A stretch of 9,127 bases of DNA, taken from NCBI GenBank assembly GCA_913020705.1, contig CAJWBY010000172.1, forward strand, positions 1-9,127, given 5' to 3'. Positions 1 to 6,674 of this stretch are shown here, piece by piece. Under the pieces are notes generated by a model, which had not been told where the DNA came from, ran no database searches, and saw only the letters and a program-made list of their open reading frames with translations. Source of the DNA: an uncultured Colwellia sp. (GTDB lineage: Bacteria > Pseudomonadota > Gammaproteobacteria > Enterobacterales > Alteromonadaceae). Numbering within the stretch: position 1 is the stretch's first letter; each line of letters begins with the position of its first letter. The translations under genes were made by a program, and so were the position numbers.

Positions 1-75
1 TTCATGATGAGAGCTACCTGATTTAACGTATTCGATCTTTCATTCTAATAAATTACACGCAATATGGAATGCAAA

Positions 76-167
76 TTATTAAAAATTATGGAAATGTTTA
101 TTAAAAATTCGAGAAATAGGGCTTTATTGAGAAAATAAGCGGATATAAGGTCGATATTTATTAAAAT
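76..167. repeat. Short AT-rich direct repeats downstream of the AraC-family gene
   Basis: The 12-base string TTATTAAAAATT occurs at 76-87 and again at 98-109, a start-to-start distance of 22 bases, and a shorter copy (TTATTAAAAT) lies at 158-167. The spacing is about two helical turns, which can be a sign of protein binding, but low-complexity AT-rich DNA yields such repeats by chance. No gene is visible in bases 1-195 on either strand. Confidence 0.4.
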
Positions 168-195
168 AGGGAGGGTTCCTGACGAAGGAATTGGG

Positions 196-1197
196 TTATT
201 GGTGGTTTGCAATACCCGCTAGCTTCAAATATTCAGCTGGGCTCATCTCAAATTCCGTTTTAAAAAAACGACGAAAACCAGAGCTGGTTTGGAAACCAAG
301 TTGTTCGGCAGTGTAATCAATACTTTGTTGTTTCTGAATAAGGTATATCTTGGCTAGCTCTCGCCTTGCGAGGTTGGCGATATGAGAGAAGGAAAGCTCT
401 TGTTTATTTAATTTCTTTTGTAGTCCTCTAACCGAGATATTGAGCATTGCTGCTAGTTTTTTGCTGTTAAAAGATTCTGGGTGGTGCTGTAAAAGGTAAC
501 AAGCCGCTTTATATTCGAAACTATGTTGTCTTTCTGTGATTCGAGAATCATCTAAACATTTATTGAGATACATTTTGTGAAGAGCGGTGTTGTGACTTTT
601 AAATGTAGGATAGAGATATTTTTCATCAAATTCTAACAAACAAAGTGGCGCGTTAAACTCAATGTTATCGCCAAAAGTTGTTTGGTATTCTTTAGAATAG
701 CTTGGTCTTTCGTAATCAAAACTCAGCCTTAAAGGTTTAAAGTTAGGAGCAATCGTTTCTTGAATTGCATTAATAATATAAGAGAATGTAGCTTCTGCGC
801 AGAACCGCCTTTGGGAGGCTGGTACATTTGATTTGAAGGGGAAGGTGAATGAGACTGATGTCACGCCTTTTCTATTGGAAATAAAAGGATAATAGCTGGC
901 CCCATGAACAAAAAATGTATTTTCTACAATTTCGAATGCTGACCTTAAATTTTGTGAAGTGATAAGTGTTCTAGAAAAATCGCAAAGATTCGATGGTGAT
1001 AGGTGTTGTCCGTACTTAATGCCTATATTTGAATTGGGTTGTGCTGCATAAATTGATTTAATTAATTTACCGTACACCGCATTTGAATCATGATCTGCAT
1101 TATGCTCTGAAATTAAACGCTGAATACCCAAACTGTTCAGTTTGAGTTCTTCAGGTATTAGTTCAAGAAGTAATCTCGGGTAAATGTCATCGAGCAT
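196..1197 (-). CDS. AraC-family transcriptional regulator (OruR-like, arabinose_bd-type N-terminus)
   Basis: This encodes a 333-residue cytoplasmic transcription factor. The C-terminal ~100 residues form the AraC double helix-turn-helix. The first HTH is around residues 246-266 (SKKLAAMLNISVRGLQKKL) and the second around 294-315, followed by the family signature GF(x)TSSGFRRFFKxxFxMSPAEYL near the C-terminus. Residues ~20-215 match the long N-terminal domain of regulators such as OruR/ArgR-type AraC proteins, which senses a small ligand; the ligand cannot be read from the sequence. Length is normal for this subfamily. The ATG at 1197 gives a complete N-terminus, though no clear Shine-Dalgarno precedes it. 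The gene points away from the binding-protein/porin/cyclase operon across a 690-base gap, so it could control that operon, but the large distance makes this only a hypothesis. The family assignment is firm and the target is unknown. Confidence 0.9.
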   Translation of the reverse strand: MLDDIYPRLLLELIPEELKLNSLGIQRLISEHNADHDSNAVYGKLIKSIYAAQPNSNIGIKYGQHLSPSNLCDFSRTLITSQNLRSAFEIVENTFFVHGASYYPFISNRKGVTSVSFTFPFKSNVPASQRRFCAEATFSYIINAIQETIAPNFKPLRLSFDYERPSYSKEYQTTFGDNIEFNAPLCLLEFDEKYLYPTFKSHNTALHKMYLNKCLDDSRITERQHSFEYKAACYLLQHHPESFNSKKLAAMLNISVRGLQKKLNKQELSFSHIANLARRELAKIYLIQKQQSIDYTAEQLGFQTSSGFRRFFKTEFEMSPAEYLKLAGIANHQ

Positions 1198-1239
1198 AAA
1201 AAGGCCGCACTATCTTATATTTCAGTCAAATTTATATGA

Positions 1240-1255
1240 TTTGCTAATTTGCTAA
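1240..1255. repeat. Perfect tandem octamer TTTGCTAA x2 upstream of the AraC-family gene
   Basis: TTTGCTAA at 1240-1247 is followed immediately by an identical copy at 1248-1255. It sits 43-58 bases upstream of the minus-strand start codon at 1197, next to an AT-rich stretch on the minus strand that could be a -10 region (1230-1240). AraC-family proteins commonly bind short direct repeats near -35 elements, so an autoregulatory operator is possible. This role is inference; only the repeat is seen. Confidence 0.45.
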
Positions 1256-1346
1256 TGTGACTAAAAAAAGTGTAGTACAAATGTCGTAATTTATGGTGGA
1301 TATTTGTATCAAGTGCACATAAAAGTACCGGTCGAGCATTCATAGT

Positions 1347-1366
1347 AATACCAAACAATATTGTTT
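1347..1366. promoter_or_regulatory. Operator-like site: repeated 12-mer joined to a 14-base palindrome
   Basis: AATACCAAACAA at 1347-1358 overlaps the perfect palindrome AAACAATATTGTTT at 1353-1366. The same 12-mer recurs exactly at 1843-1854, inside the putative promoter of the downstream operon, and a degenerate form (AATACCGAACCAA) lies at 1730-1742. A repeated word combined with dyad symmetry is typical of a transcription-factor site. The protein that would bind it is not identified; the adjacent AraC-family regulator is one candidate. Confidence 0.4.
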
Positions 1367-1490
1367 TTATAGTTGTTATGTTGGCTAAAAACGTTGAGGT
1401 AAGTCGGAGCTATTTAACCTATTAATCATGCGCTCCTTAATATTTATTATTACGATATTTTGTCCTTTATCACTTGATACTACCTAATAG

Positions 1491-1535
1491 TAAAGGTGAT
1501 TTGAATGTGGGGGGGAGCAAAAGCGAACACCTTTA
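1491..1535. repeat. 8-base inverted repeat enclosing a G7 tract
   Basis: TAAAGGTG at 1491-1498 is the exact reverse complement of CACCTTTA at 1528-1535, leaving a 29-base loop that carries a run of seven G at 1509-1515. A G7 run is conspicuous in this AT-rich gap. There is no following T-run on either side that would make it a convincing terminator, and its function is unknown. Confidence 0.4.
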
Positions 1536-1839
1536 ACTGAACTGGGCGCATTTGGTTGATATGGAGGCTTTTAATCGTGCTATCTTTTATCAATGATGTC
1601 TCTTATGAAAGCTATACCTTATTGTGTCAGCGATATGTTTAACCTGAATCCATGTTTCATCATAAATCGTGGTATTTAAATCATTATACCTAGCTGGAAA
1701 ATACGTCTGAATGACGAGGCCATTATATTAATACCGAACCAAGCTTTAGCATTGATCATAAAGCGCATGAACTTTTAATTTTTCTCTTATGGAGAATTTA
1801 CGATGACTAGCTGAAATGAACATCGGTGCTATATTTTAG

Positions 1840-1869
1840 TTGAATACCAAACAAATTATGCCGTAGATA
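1840..1869 (+). promoter_or_regulatory. Possible sigma-70 promoter of the binding-protein/porin/cyclase operon
   Basis: A -35-like TTGAAT at 1840-1845 and a -10-like TAGATA at 1864-1869 are 18 bases apart. Transcription would start near 1876, leaving a leader of only about 12 bases before the ATG at 1888, which also lacks a clear Shine-Dalgarno. The repeated word AATACCAAACAA (1843-1854) overlaps the -35 and spacer, so a regulator bound there would affect this promoter directly. Matches to consensus are moderate. Confidence 0.4.
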
Positions 1870-1887
1870 AATACACAAGTTGATTTA

Positions 1888-2322
1888 ATGACCAGATTCA
1901 AGCAGACCTCCCTCATTGTTATTTTTGTACTAAGTTCATTGCTGAGTATGTCGACAGTTGCTGCTTCATTAAAAGTCATTACAAATGTATCTGTTGAGGA
2001 TAGCCATCTAAAGTTGAAGGACTTGAGGTCTATTTACACCATGAAAAAAAACTTATGGTCTAATGGTGATCGAATTGTAGTTTTTGTTCTGTCAGATGAT
2101 AGTGGTGTTCATAAAGATTTTTGCCGTCAGTTACTTAAAGTGTTCCCTAGGCAACTAGAGTCTGTTTGGTATCGTTTAGTTTACTCAGGAACAGGAGAGA
2201 GGCCTGTGAGTGTAAGCAGTGAGAAAGAGATGATGGCGCTAGTCGCAAATACACCTGGAGCCATTGGATATATTCGGTCAGAGGGCCTGCATGAAGAAAC
2301 AAAAATTATTACGATTAAGTAG
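1888..2322 (+). CDS. Short exported phosphate-binding-protein-like (PstS/PBP-like) domain protein
   Basis: The product is 144 residues with a Sec signal peptide (hydrophobic residues ~8-22, likely cleavage after VAA near residue 26), so it should act in the periplasm. The mature part resembles one lobe of PstS-type phosphate-binding proteins: an SIYTMKKNLWSNGDRI segment (48-63) like the usual 'IFxGxxxxWxDG', then DDSGVHKDF (70-78) where full PstS proteins carry an SGT phosphate-binding loop, and the family hallmark TPGAIGYI (122-129). Here the loop reads SGV, and the protein is about half the length of true PstS (~320-350 residues). Phosphate binding therefore cannot be assumed; a reduced ligand-sensing role is as likely. 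It is first in an operon with a porin-like protein and a sensor diguanylate cyclase, and no ABC permease or ATPase is nearby. A transport function is thus unlikely from context. Confidence 0.8.
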   Translation: MTRFKQTSLIVIFVLSSLLSMSTVAASLKVITNVSVEDSHLKLKDLRSIYTMKKNLWSNGDRIVVFVLSDDSGVHKDFCRQLLKVFPRQLESVWYRLVYSGTGERPVSVSSEKEMMALVANTPGAIGYIRSEGLHEETKIITIK

Positions 2323-3478
2323 CATATTATTTTTATTGTTTTCAGACTTATTAATCGCCGATCAAAGTGAGTGGTTTCAGAGAAACAGTGTGAACGCATT
2401 TGTAAGCCAGACTGCGATATACACTAGTGATTATAATTTTTTAAGTCAGTCTGATGATCGGCTCTCATTTGACTTATGGGAGGCTGGTCTTTTGGTTTCA
2501 ACAGCTGTGAGAGAAAAACTAACTTTCTCTGCTCAAATTTTAGGACGCAAAGTGAGTGAAGCCAGCGGTGATGACTTACGGGTTGATTATGCTTTTTTGA
2601 GTTACCCTTTTTACCAGTCTGTTATGGACACCGTTGGTGTTAGGCTAGGGCGAATTCGTTCGTCTTATGGTTTATATAATGAAACTCGAGATATACCCCA
2701 CACCCGTACGGGGATTGTCATGCCGCAATCCATTTACTTCGATATGACAAGGAACACCTTCTATTCTGCTGATGGTATCGAATTGTTTGGCTATCGGGAT
2801 ATTGGTGATCAGCGTTTGTCTGCACAGATTTTTTTTAGTAAACCCGTCGCTGATGAAGACGAAACAGGTGAAGTAGCGCCTCTAGGTCCAACAAATTTAG
2901 AAGGAGATAAAAGTCTTCTTGCAAAAGTTAGTTATGGTTCTGAGTTTGATGGCTTTCGAACCGCATTTACCTATTATCGTCCAGAGTATAAAGTTGATGT
3001 AACGTTTCCTATTGGCCTTGATACTTTTGAAGATAATGATGCCTCTTTTTATTCGGAAAGCATGATTACCTCACTTGAATATAATCAGTTTGATTGGTCT
3101 TTAACTACGGAGTATTTAAGGCATAAGTTCCACACAAATATTCCTGGTTTGAGTAGTATTCCTGGGCAGCAAGCAAAAATATCAGGTTATGAAGAGGCGT
3201 TTTACATTCAGGGGCTTTATCGATTAAACGAACATTGGGAAACCTACATGCGGTATGACTCATCTGAAAGGCATGTTAACCGAACTCAGGCTGACTATGA
3301 AAAGTGGTATGACATTAACTTAGGTGGATCGTTTAGACCTAACGAAAATTGGCTTGTGAGAGCAGAGGTACACTATATCGAAGGCTTAGCAAGGTTGTTC
3401 TCTCGAGATAACGTCTTATCTGAAGAGCAAGACCCTTATTGGACAGCCGTTATGTTTCAAATAGCTTATAAATGGTAG
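2291..3478 (+). CDS. Outer-membrane beta-barrel, porin-like protein
   Basis: This is a 395-residue exported protein. A signal peptide covers residues 1-23 (basic MKKQK start, hydrophobic core, cleavage after LIA). The mature sequence alternates polar and hydrophobic residues in short strands and ends in YKW, a terminal aromatic residue as recognised by the BAM complex. The segment RLGRIRSSYGLYN (118-130) resembles the strand-turn pattern of porins such as the phosphate-selective O/P and DcaP-like groups; specificity cannot be read. An upstream in-frame ATG at 2264 would add nine residues and spoil the signal peptide. The ATG at 2291 has a GAGGG ribosome site at 2281-2285 and gives a proper signal sequence, so I use it. 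The start lies inside the 3' end of the preceding gene (32-base overlap, different frame), which points to translational coupling. It probably admits the solute sensed by its neighbours, but that is inference. Confidence 0.8.
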   Translation: MKKQKLLRLSSILFLLFSDLLIADQSEWFQRNSVNAFVSQTAIYTSDYNFLSQSDDRLSFDLWEAGLLVSTAVREKLTFSAQILGRKVSEASGDDLRVDYAFLSYPFYQSVMDTVGVRLGRIRSSYGLYNETRDIPHTRTGIVMPQSIYFDMTRNTFYSADGIELFGYRDIGDQRLSAQIFFSKPVADEDETGEVAPLGPTNLEGDKSLLAKVSYGSEFDGFRTAFTYYRPEYKVDVTFPIGLDTFEDNDASFYSESMITSLEYNQFDWSLTTEYLRHKFHTNIPGLSSIPGQQAKISGYEEAFYIQGLYRLNEHWETYMRYDSSERHVNRTQADYEKWYDINLGGSFRPNENWLVRAEVHYIEGLARLFSRDNVLSEEQDPYWTAVMFQIAYKW

Positions 3479-3485
3479 AGCATAA

Positions 3486-5543
3486 ATGACTGATCAGACT
3501 TTAGATAAACGCTATTTCAGCATTAAGTGGCAGGCCTTTAGTCTGACTAGCTTAGTGTTGGCCGTTATCTTTGGTGCTTTCTTACTGTTTATTTCTGAAT
3601 CTACCTTACGTCAGTTTGAGATTGGGCGTAGTCATATCTACAGTCAGAATAAACAACAACTGGATAGCCTGATAGAAGTGGCCGCTGAAAAAATTATTCA
3701 GTTTGCGAATGCTGCGACGACAAACGATGACCTGGTAACTGGGCTGGTGAATCAGGATCAAGTTTTACTGCAAGAAAAAATCGACGAATTGAGCTGGACC
3801 TTACAAGTTGATGCCGGAATTGAAGATGTATCCGTATTTAGTGTTAATGGCGGTTTGATGGCCGTAGTTGGCAGTGCTGGTGAACGTGATTTGTTAGATA
3901 AGGTTCTCTCTAATGAAAGTCCAGAATGGTCTGTGACCTGTGATTTAAAGTGTTTTGTGCAGGCGGGAACGCCCATTATCTTTGAAGGCCAGGTGATCGG
4001 AGCCTTATTAGTTTCTGAGCCTCTATCGAATGTCATGTTGCGTTTTCAGCATATATCCAATATCGATACCGGTTTATTAACCAATCAAAAAAGTTTAAAT
4101 GAATTTCATGAATTCATACCGTCCTGGGATAAAAACTTAATTGCCTTAACGAATCCGCAAAATAGTAAAGCCATTATCAATAGCGCCTCTACATTGTACT
4201 CCTTAGAGGAATTAACAGATGGTGTTCACTTGGTTGATATCAATAATGAGGTTTTTGAACTGCGTGCGTTGCCGCTTAAAGATAATCAAGTTGTGGTTAT
4301 TTCTAATGTATCTCAAGATGTTGTCAGCATGCAACGCTCAAATAATCAAAGTATAAGAATCAGTATAATTTCACTGGTTATTGCAGAATTACTTTTGTTA
4401 TTGCTGCTTTGGAAACCGATGACCCGACTTAAAAAGACCGCAAATATCTTACCCTTACTTGCTGAACATCGCTTCGCTGATGCTAAAAAATCTTTTAAAG
4501 CCCTCCGACAACGCAATATGTTTACGGATGAGACAGACCTTTTAAATGCCACTGCATTTAAGCTAAGTACTGAATTAGAAGGTTTGCAAAGTCAATTGGA
4601 TAAGCGTGCAGTTCAGCTAACTTTACGCGGTGAAGAATTAGAGAAGGAGCGAGATTTTGTAAACCAGTTATTAGATACCGTGCATGCAATTATCATCATT
4701 CAAGATGAAAATGGCACCATTAAGCTTAGTAATAAGTTTGCCGTGAGAATCAGTGGCTTTTCAGCGATGGAAATGCGCGGCAAGAAGTTTAGCGCTTTAC
4801 TTGATGACTCTTCAGAGACTGACCGGATTTCTAAACGAATAGCCGATGTTGTCGATGGGGAGATGAGTGAGTATCAGCATGAAGCTGTATTGAAAACCAG
4901 AGATGGCGATAAACTTCATTTAGCATGGCGGCATGCAGTGCTTTATAACCATGATGAAGAGTCACGACAAGTACTGTCGGTAGCCGTCGATATATCAGCA
5001 AGAGTTAAAGCCGAGCAGGAGTTGGCTTGGTTAGCGAACCATGACACCTTATCTGGTTTGTTGAATCGTAGAAGGTTTGAAGAAGAGCTGCATGGTTGCC
5101 TTGCTGAGTCTTTAAGATTTAACCGTAATTTTGCTGTGATGTTTATTGATTTAGATGACTTTAAGTTGGTAAATGATAATTGTGGGCATTATATTGGTGA
5201 TGAATTAATCAAAGCTGTAGCGAATACCTTAGAAGAAAATTCAAGGGCGACTGATGTCGTAGCTCGGCTTGGCGGTGATGAATTTGGTATTATTCTTCGC
5301 AGCTTTAAAGGTGATGAATTAAGTTGTATTGTCGAGCGTCATAGTCGTGCCTTAAATCAGATCAGGCTCAAAAATGATGAGCATGGTGTTCGTTGTTCAG
5401 CCAGTATTGGTGTTGCTACTTTGCAAGAAGGGGATCAGAATATTGATGATGTGATCGCGCATGCAGATACTGCGATGTACAAAGCCAAGCAAAACGGCAA
5501 AAATAATTGGTGTTTATATCATCAGAATTTGAAGCAAAAATAA
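3486..5543 (+). CDS. Membrane sensor diguanylate cyclase (periplasmic Cache-like sensor, PAS, GGDEF)
   Basis: The 685-residue inner-membrane enzyme should make c-di-GMP from two GTP. A first membrane helix (~17-37) and a second (~291-309) bound a ~250-residue periplasmic domain of double-Cache type, with a CDLKC pair (C152, C156) followed by GxPIIFEGQVIGALL, a pattern I associate with such sensors. A cytoplasmic linker and coiled coil (~355-395) lead to a PAS domain (~392-505) with a PAC-like end (VLSVAVDISARVKAEQEL). The GGDEF domain (~515-680) begins at ANHDTLSGLLNRRRF. It keeps the metal-binding region FIDLDDFKLVND, the catalytic GGDEF at 596-600 and the inhibitory I-site RATD at 587-590, so it should be active and product-inhibited. 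No EAL domain is present. It begins 7 bases after the porin gene, with a weak ribosome site, and is the output member of the operon. The periplasmic ligand is unknown. Confidence 0.92.
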   Translation: MTDQTLDKRYFSIKWQAFSLTSLVLAVIFGAFLLFISESTLRQFEIGRSHIYSQNKQQLDSLIEVAAEKIIQFANAATTNDDLVTGLVNQDQVLLQEKIDELSWTLQVDAGIEDVSVFSVNGGLMAVVGSAGERDLLDKVLSNESPEWSVTCDLKCFVQAGTPIIFEGQVIGALLVSEPLSNVMLRFQHISNIDTGLLTNQKSLNEFHEFIPSWDKNLIALTNPQNSKAIINSASTLYSLEELTDGVHLVDINNEVFELRALPLKDNQVVVISNVSQDVVSMQRSNNQSIRISIISLVIAELLLLLLLWKPMTRLKKTANILPLLAEHRFADAKKSFKALRQRNMFTDETDLLNATAFKLSTELEGLQSQLDKRAVQLTLRGEELEKERDFVNQLLDTVHAIIIIQDENGTIKLSNKFAVRISGFSAMEMRGKKFSALLDDSSETDRISKRIADVVDGEMSEYQHEAVLKTRDGDKLHLAWRHAVLYNHDEESRQVLSVAVDISARVKAEQELAWLANHDTLSGLLNRRRFEEELHGCLAESLRFNRNFAVMFIDLDDFKLVNDNCGHYIGDELIKAVANTLEENSRATDVVARLGGDEFGIILRSFKGDELSCIVERHSRALNQIRLKNDEHGVRCSASIGVATLQEGDQNIDDVIAHADTAMYKAKQNGKNNWCLYHQNLKQK

Positions 5544-5566
5544 CCGTTTGTCGGTGTTATTTTCAA

Positions 5567-5584
5567 CGGCTCTGAACTGAGCCG
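5567..5584 (+). terminator. GC-rich stem-loop after the operon
   Basis: CGGCTC (5567-5572) pairs perfectly with GAGCCG (5579-5584) around a 6-base loop, 24 bases after the cyclase stop codon. The downstream sequence AATCTTCCTTTA is pyrimidine-rich but not a clean T-run, so it is a plausible though imperfect intrinsic terminator. The remaining bases to 5833 hold no credible gene, only AT-rich leader sequence. Confidence 0.5.
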
Positions 5585-5833
5585 AATCTTCCTTTATCGG
5601 TTTCTTCTTACCCTCATTATCTATACTCAATTTAAAGAAATTATCATCTTTTGTTTGTTAAAAATAAAGTGTGACGGTGTTCTCACTTTTTTATTTTCTT
5701 TAATGCCTTTCAGCTTATTCCTCTTCAAAGCGAACAAATTATCGAGGCTGTACACTTTTCGCCTACCTAAAAAAAAGTTAATCAATATAAGGTTTGATCT
5801 CCAAATAAATAAATATAATTACTGGAGAAATAC

Positions 5834-6556
5834 ATGAATAAATTAGTTTCAAATTTAGTTAAGCTGGCAACCGTTGCAGCCGTCGCTATTAATATTGTGG
5901 GTTGTAGTATCGAGGCAGATTATGTCGAGAATGCAGATCGTAATGATGTGATCACCTTAGGTGATTCAATATTCGATTTGAATGGTGTGGTACAAGAAAC
6001 TCTAGAGTCTTATGCAGGGCAAACATTTCGTGATTACACCACAAGCGGTGCAGAAATTTCTGGAGGGGCTCTAGCGCCAGCAGTAGATGTACAGTACGCC
6101 GCTGCAAAAGCCACAGACCCTAATATCAATACCGTTGTGATGAACGGTGGCGGTAACGATATTTTAATTCCTGCGATGTTATTTGATCCATACGGATGTC
6201 GTACTCATTGGTGGCGTTGGAATATCTCATCTAGCTGTGTGAGCTTGATTGAAGATACCTACGTAAATGCGGTTAATCTGCTTAACCAAATTGATGCTGA
6301 CGGCGCGCAAAATGTTGTCTACATGGGTTATTACGAAACTCCACGTGGTAATGCAAACCTAGCAAAAGCGGTTCAAACCGGTGTAGCTTATTTATCTTAT
6401 GCCTGTGATACCGCTACCAATGCGAATTGCTCTTATGTTAATACGCTTGGAACAGTTCCAGCATCTCAGGTTGAGAGCGATGATATCCATCCGACGCCAG
6501 AAGGTTCGGTTAACCTAGCTAATCAGGTTTGGCCTGTACTTGAGCCATTACTATAA
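5834..6556 (+). CDS. Lipoprotein SGNH/GDSL-family hydrolase
   Basis: This 240-residue protein is probably an esterase or lipase-like hydrolase acting on ester bonds in the cell envelope. A lipobox IVGC at residues 21-24 after a hydrophobic stretch predicts lipidation on Cys24. Serine at +2 favours sorting to the outer membrane. The SGNH blocks are all present: block I TLGDSIFD with nucleophile Ser45, block II with Gly72 (TSGAEISGG), block III GGGND with Asn108, and block V SDDIHPTPEG with Asp216 and His219. Cysteines at 122/135 and 191/199 could form two disulfides, fitting an exocytoplasmic location. Length is normal for a compact single-domain member. The start has a clear GGAG site at 5824-5827, six bases before the ATG. 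The next gene, 118 bases downstream, begins as a membrane-anchored exported protein and may have been its partner. The substrate cannot be predicted. Confidence 0.9.
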   Translation: MNKLVSNLVKLATVAAVAINIVGCSIEADYVENADRNDVITLGDSIFDLNGVVQETLESYAGQTFRDYTTSGAEISGGALAPAVDVQYAAAKATDPNINTVVMNGGGNDILIPAMLFDPYGCRTHWWRWNISSSCVSLIEDTYVNAVNLLNQIDADGAQNVVYMGYYETPRGNANLAKAVQTGVAYLSYACDTATNANCSYVNTLGTVPASQVESDDIHPTPEGSVNLANQVWPVLEPLL

Positions 6557-6578
6557 GCTTTAACCGATAGATGAAATT

Positions 6579-6598
6579 GGTGAACAAGGATGTTCACC
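6579..6598 (+). terminator. Stem-loop after the SGNH hydrolase gene
   Basis: GGTGAAC (6579-6585) and GTTCACC (6592-6598) form a perfect 7-base stem with a 6-base loop, 23 bases after the stop codon. No T-run follows directly; a T6-7 run comes only at about 6618-6623. It may be a weak terminator, or a processing or stability hairpin between this gene and the next. Confidence 0.4.
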
Positions 6599-6674
6599 CT
6601 TATGATAACAGTACGCCTTTTTTAATGCTGAGGGTATTGTCTAAAATTCAAAAAATAATAAATAGGAAAAGACA

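Larger units (their letters stand above)
1198..1887. other. Long intergenic region between the regulator and the operon
   Basis: About 690 bases lie between the two divergent start codons and I see no supported gene here. All frames are broken by frequent stops. The longest notable open stretch, on the minus strand at 1590-1727, has 45 codons and no start codon. The region does hold several small structures listed separately: a tandem octamer at 1240-1255, a repeated 12-mer at 1347 and 1843, a perfect 14-base palindrome at 1353-1366, an inverted repeat around a G7 tract at 1491-1535, and a likely promoter at 1840-1869. The unusual length leaves room for a small RNA or for decayed sequence, but neither can be shown. 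Confidence 0.7.

Noticed and set aside
176..190. TTCCT-N5-AGGAA stem as terminator of the AraC-family gene
   Set aside because: Only five base pairs with no T-run on the minus strand, so too weak to call.
1590..1727. 45-codon minus-strand stretch without stops in the long intergenic gap, with protein-like wording (YDETWIQVKHIAD)
   Set aside because: No start codon and no recognised family. Stops lie on both sides, so a gene fragment cannot be supported, though a protein search of it would be cheap.
2181..2399. 72-codon minus-strand open frame
   Set aside because: Antisense to two convincing plus-strand genes, with no recognisable domain.
3758..4036. 92-codon minus-strand open frame inside the cyclase gene
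   Set aside because: Shadow of the cyclase coding sequence; the plus-strand frame is clearly the real one.
4346..4552. 68-codon minus-strand open frame inside the cyclase gene
   Set aside because: Shadow of the linker region of the cyclase, without any protein signature.
5655..5837. 60-residue open frame before the SGNH hydrolase
   Set aside because: It begins at TTG without a ribosome site, has biased low-complexity composition from AT-rich DNA, and overlaps the well-supported start at 5834.
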